The notes under the pieces were generated by a model, which worked only from the letters and a program-made list of their open reading frames with translations, made no database searches and was not told the DNA's origin. A DNA stretch of 9,822 nt. Origin: Bacteroidota bacterium. GTDB taxonomy: Bacteria > Bacteroidota > Bacteroidia > Chitinophagales > Chitinophagaceae. The translations under genes and the position numbers were made by a program. The stretch covers positions 1 through 9,822 of the forward strand of contig JAEWBD010000186.1 in NCBI GenBank assembly GCA_023391315.1, read 5' to 3'. How positions within the stretch are numbered: the first letter of the stretch is position 1; each line of letters starts with the position of its first letter. This document shows, piece by piece, positions 7,120 through 9,822 of this stretch.

Positions 7120-7194
7120 ACTGGTAACGGGCAATTACATTTTAAACATCTAAGCTTAATTACCACGTAAAAATTATTAAAATACAGCAGTGAT

Positions 7195-9444
7195 TTATAG
7201 AGGAAGCGTAATTATAAACGTTGTGCCTTCACCTTCTTTACTTTCAACATTTATTGTTCCGTTATGTTGTTTAGCAATAATGTCATAAGTCAGGCTAAGG
7301 CCCAAACCCGTTCCTTCGCCGGTGGGCTTAGTTGTAAAAAAAGGCTGGAATATTTTGCTCATAATATTTTGGGGAATGCCTTTTCCATTATCCATAACCC
7401 GTATTTCCACGCCCTCATCCCCTGAAGAGGAATTATGCAGCCTTCGTGTGGCAACGGAAACCAATGCCTTAAATCCTTCGCCTTCATTTTTGCGCCTTTC
7501 ATTCACTGCGTAAAAAGCATTATTAAAAAGATTAAGCAATGCCCTTCCAATATCCTGCGGCACTACAACAATTTTACCGACACTCTCATCCAGTTCAGTT
7601 TTAAACTCAGCATTAAAGCTTTTATCTTTTGCGCGCAGGCCGTGATAGCTTAATCGTAAATATTCTTCACATAAAGTATTAATATCAGCCGGCTCTTTTG
7701 CGCCTGAACTTTTTCTTGAATGCTGCAGCATGTTTTTTACAATAGCATCGGCACGTTTACCGTGATGGTTTATTTTTTCTTCATTCCCTTTAATGTCATT
7801 TGCAATAAATTTCACTTCATCAAAATTCCCCTTATCAACTTCATCAATTAATTCGCTGCTTAATTCGCTGTTCACCTCGCTAAAATTATTAATGAAATTT
7901 AACGGGTTTTGTATTTCATGTGCAATGCCCGCGGTGAGCTCGCCAAGCGAAGCCATTTTTTCGCTTTGTATCAATTGCGCCTGGGCTGATTTTAATTCTG
8001 ATAAAGCACTTTCCACTTTTTGCTTTTCCCTTTGAAGTAAAAGGTTTGCTTTCTGTTTATTGCGACTGTTCCTCGATTGGATAACGGCAATAATTACAAC
8101 CGCAAGCACTGCAAGGGCCAGTGCAACAATTATGAATAGCTGTTGGTTTTTTATGCGTTTGGCTTCCGCATCTTTTTTATCCTGCTCGGCCCTGGCAACT
8201 GCCTGTTTTTTTTCAAAATCATAATTCATAGATAATTCTGTAGCTTTTTTCACATTGTCTTTCCTGCGGACAGAGTCCATAATATCTGCGAATAATTTAT
8301 GATTTAACAGAGCTTTCTTGTAATCACCTGTAAATTCATAACAGCTTGAGAGATTTTTATATGCTTCTGCATTTGCCTCAAGATAAATATCAGAACTACT
8401 GAGCGCATCAAAACTTTTTTCATAATGTACAATGGCAGTTTTGTAATCTTTTTTCAAATAATATATCTGGCCCATTGTTGATTGAGCCTGCGAAATATTA
8501 AGTTTTTGATTGGAGGAATCAGCAACCAAAATTGCCTGCCTGTTTAATTGTATTGCCTCTGTGATTTTATTTAATTTAGCAAGGGCCAAGGCAGCCTTGG
8601 AGAGGCTTGCCGCCTTGATTCCCTGGTCTCCGAATGCTGTTGCGAGGTTGGCTGCTTTCATGCCATATTGATAAGTTTTATTCCATTGTTCATACGCAGA
8701 ATATAAGGACGCCAGGTTGGAATATCCATACAGCTCAACATTCTTTAAATTTTTTTTAAGGGCAAGACTAACTGCTTTTAGAAAAGCTTGTTCGGCTTTA
8801 GCAGAATCGCCAATGTTCTGATAAGTATTCGCAAGATTCATAATTACATAAGCCTGCCTTATTTCATCATGTAAAGATTCTGCAAGCATTAAGCCCTTTT
8901 GTCCATACTCAAGCGCTCTGGGAAAGTTTGACAGTTGCTGATAGCCAATGGCTATGTTGCTGTACAGGGCTGGTAACTCTTTTGAATAATTATGCCTTTC
9001 ATAAATTCCGGTTGCTTTTTCACTGACCTTTATTGATGAATCATACTTGCTTTGCATGCCGTACATCAGCCCGCGATTGGTATATAAATTAGCAATATTC
9101 ATCGAATCATCAGGCTTAATAAAATTTTCGAGGTATTGAAATTGTTGTTCTGCTGCCTCATAATTTCCCTTATAACAATAGTTTACAGACAGCCTTGCCC
9201 GTGCATCTACTTCACCCTCATAAAAATTTATTTTTTGCGCTGCCAGCATGTTTTGCTTACCAAGTGCAATGGCCGAATCAAGGTTTATATTGCTAAGAAA
9301 AAATATTTTTTGATTGATGAGTTTAATGCGGGCAGTATCGGATGTTTCTTTACCAATCAGGTTGTTTATGCTGTCAATTTTGGTATTTTGGGTGAAGCCA
9401 CAATGCAATAACAAGCTGAAGGATACGGCAAGGTAATATCTCAT
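7195..9444 (-). CDS. TPR-containing sensor histidine kinase
   Basis: This 749-residue membrane kinase begins with a cleavable signal peptide (MRYYLAVSFSLLLHCGF). A periplasmic array of about seven to eight tetratricopeptide-like helix pairs spans about 50-390, with clear units such as ANLYTNRGLMYGMQSKYDSSI and SQAQSTMGQIYYLKKDYKTAI. A charged coiled coil (about 393-432) leads into one transmembrane helix (436-456) and a second coiled coil (about 462-497). The H-box is GELTAGIAHEIQNPLNF with phospho-acceptor His509. The ATPase domain has the N-box LLNLFNNAFYAV (N638, N641, N642), the G1 box DNGKGIP (685-691), the F-box FQPFFTTKP (699-707) and the G2 box GEGTGLGLS (709-717), so all catalytic motifs are intact. 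There is no receiver domain and no response regulator gene in the window, so the partner is unknown. The TPR layer presumably detects a protein or peptide. A second kinase with a near-identical C-terminus lies immediately upstream. Confidence 0.93.
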   Translation of the reverse strand: MRYYLAVSFSLLLHCGFTQNTKIDSINNLIGKETSDTARIKLINQKIFFLSNINLDSAIALGKQNMLAAQKINFYEGEVDARARLSVNYCYKGNYEAAEQQFQYLENFIKPDDSMNIANLYTNRGLMYGMQSKYDSSIKVSEKATGIYERHNYSKELPALYSNIAIGYQQLSNFPRALEYGQKGLMLAESLHDEIRQAYVIMNLANTYQNIGDSAKAEQAFLKAVSLALKKNLKNVELYGYSNLASLYSAYEQWNKTYQYGMKAANLATAFGDQGIKAASLSKAALALAKLNKITEAIQLNRQAILVADSSNQKLNISQAQSTMGQIYYLKKDYKTAIVHYEKSFDALSSSDIYLEANAEAYKNLSSCYEFTGDYKKALLNHKLFADIMDSVRRKDNVKKATELSMNYDFEKKQAVARAEQDKKDAEAKRIKNQQLFIIVALALAVLAVVIIAVIQSRNSRNKQKANLLLQREKQKVESALSELKSAQAQLIQSEKMASLGELTAGIAHEIQNPLNFINNFSEVNSELSSELIDEVDKGNFDEVKFIANDIKGNEEKINHHGKRADAIVKNMLQHSRKSSGAKEPADINTLCEEYLRLSYHGLRAKDKSFNAEFKTELDESVGKIVVVPQDIGRALLNLFNNAFYAVNERRKNEGEGFKALVSVATRRLHNSSSGDEGVEIRVMDNGKGIPQNIMSKIFQPFFTTKPTGEGTGLGLSLTYDIIAKQHNGTINVESKEGEGTTFIITLPL
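7201..7400 (-). repeat. 3' copy of a direct repeat shared with the neighbouring kinase (copy A)
   Basis: This stretch encodes the ATPase G1-to-C-terminus part of the kinase and aligns without gaps to 9566-9765. I count 26 mismatches in 200 positions (about 87% identity). Exact runs include 24 bp at 7216-7239 and 26 bp at 7331-7356. Both copies are in the same orientation and the same reading frame. Confidence 0.85.
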
Positions 9445-9475
9445 AATAGTAAGCTAAGGTGTAAATAATATCCTT

Positions 9476-9483
9476 TAAAGATA
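9476..9483 (-). promoter_or_regulatory. Candidate -7 box for the TPR kinase gene
   Basis: The minus strand reads TATCTTTA, five of six fixed positions of TAnnTTTG, and ends 31 nt before the ATG at 9444. There is no TTTG at -33. The 106-bp gap 9445-9550 otherwise shows no hairpin with a T-run, so read-through from the upstream kinase gene is possible. Confidence 0.28.
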
Positions 9484-9550
9484 ATTCAATTGTGAAATGG
9501 CGGCTCCTGTGCTTCCTTATTTATGTATATTTCCTTTTTTAGTTTTAAGC

Positions 9551-9822
9551 TTAGCTAACTGTTACAGGCAGATTGATAATAAACGTTGTGCCTTCACCTT
9601 CTTTGCTTTCAACATTTATAGTTCCGTTATGTTGCTTGGTAATAATATCATACGTTAAGCTCAGGCCTAAACCCGTTCCTTCACCGGTGGGCTTTGTTGT
9701 AAAAAAAGGCTGGAATATTTTATTGATAACATTTTGCGGAATGCCTTTTCCATTATCAATAACTTTTATTTCAATATCTTCTTCACCGGTTTTCTTTGTT
9801 TGGATGATAACCATGGGTTTAT
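9551..9822 (-). CDS. Second sensor histidine kinase, C-terminal fragment; 5' part beyond window
   Basis: Only the end of the gene is visible. The frame is open to the right edge, and the ATG at 9814 is an internal methionine, not a start, because codons for Lys and Pro precede it and the domain would be cut. The fragment carries the G1 box DNGKGIP, the F-box FQPFFTTKP and the G2 box GEGTGLGLS, then SKEGEGTTFIINLPVTVS at the terminus. Compared with the kinase at 7195-9444, only 6 of 65 residues differ from DNGKG onward, and this copy has three extra residues at its end. The segment just before G1 is shorter and differs more. It is most likely a tandem paralogue with a related input domain, but that domain cannot be seen here. 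Confidence 0.85.
   Translation of the reverse strand, partial: KPMVIIQTKKTGEEDIEIKVIDNGKGIPQNVINKIFQPFFTTKPTGEGTGLGLSLTYDIITKQHNGTINVESKEGEGTTFIINLPVTVS
9566..9765 (-). repeat. Copy B of the direct repeat shared by the two kinases
   Basis: This is the partner of 7201-7400 at an offset of 2365 bp, ungapped, about 87% identical by hand count. The match weakens near the stop codons and upstream of the G1 box. That suggests either a duplication with differential divergence or local sequence exchange between the two genes. Confidence 0.85.

Noticed and set aside
7141..7194. AT-rich stretch with short TTAAT/ATTAA complementarity after the kinase stop
   Set aside because: The arms are only about five A/T pairs with a long loop; this is expected by chance in DNA of this composition and is not a convincing terminator.
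9551..9814. Reading the right-hand kinase piece as a complete 87-residue protein
   Set aside because: The frame continues past the ATG to the window edge, and a lone half ATPase domain would lack the N-box; it is a truncated view of a longer gene.

Overview
The window reads as a chromosomal segment from a member of the Bacteroidota, probably close to the Chitinophagaceae. This is inferred from several things: a lean, fairly AT-rich sequence; almost no Shine-Dalgarno sites in front of the genes; upstream -7 boxes of the TAnnTTTG type; several small lipoproteins; a TPR-type sensor histidine kinase with the HEIQNPLNFINNFSEV H-box common in that phylum; and a Tat-exported Gfo/Idh/MocA protein of the kind frequent in these bacteria. 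The taxon was not confirmed by any search.

Layout, left to right. (1) A CPA2-type cation:proton antiporter with a cytoplasmic universal-stress-like tail lies on the minus strand and runs off the left edge. It is preceded, 6 nt upstream, by a coiled-coil lipoprotein gene that starts with TTG; the two look like one operon reading leftward. (2) A plus-strand gene for a lipoprotein alpha/beta hydrolase with a TPR-like C-terminus is divergent from that pair. Its stop codon abuts, with no gap, the stop codon of a minus-strand lipocalin-like lipoprotein. (3) A minus-strand pair follows: a type 2 isoaspartyl peptidase/asparaginase (upstream) and a Tat-exported Gfo/Idh/MocA oxidoreductase (downstream), separated by 107 bp containing a small hairpin. 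(4) A full-length TPR sensor histidine kinase lies on the minus strand. Just upstream is the 3' end of a second, closely related kinase that runs off the right edge.

Five of the eight genes are predicted to be exported or anchored in the envelope (three lipoproteins, one Tat substrate, and a kinase with a periplasmic TPR sensor). The antiporter is an integral membrane protein and the asparaginase is cytoplasmic. The local theme is therefore envelope physiology, ion or pH stress, and turnover of amides and sugars. No single pathway ties all the genes together.

I see no tRNA, rRNA, CRISPR array, insertion sequence, phage gene, origin or integration site. No stretch longer than about 165 bp lacks a gene. 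I did not find a convincing new biological system. The points most worth a second look are the near-identical 3' ends of the tandem kinases, the lipoprotein-antiporter coupling, and the hydrolase-TPR lipoprotein.
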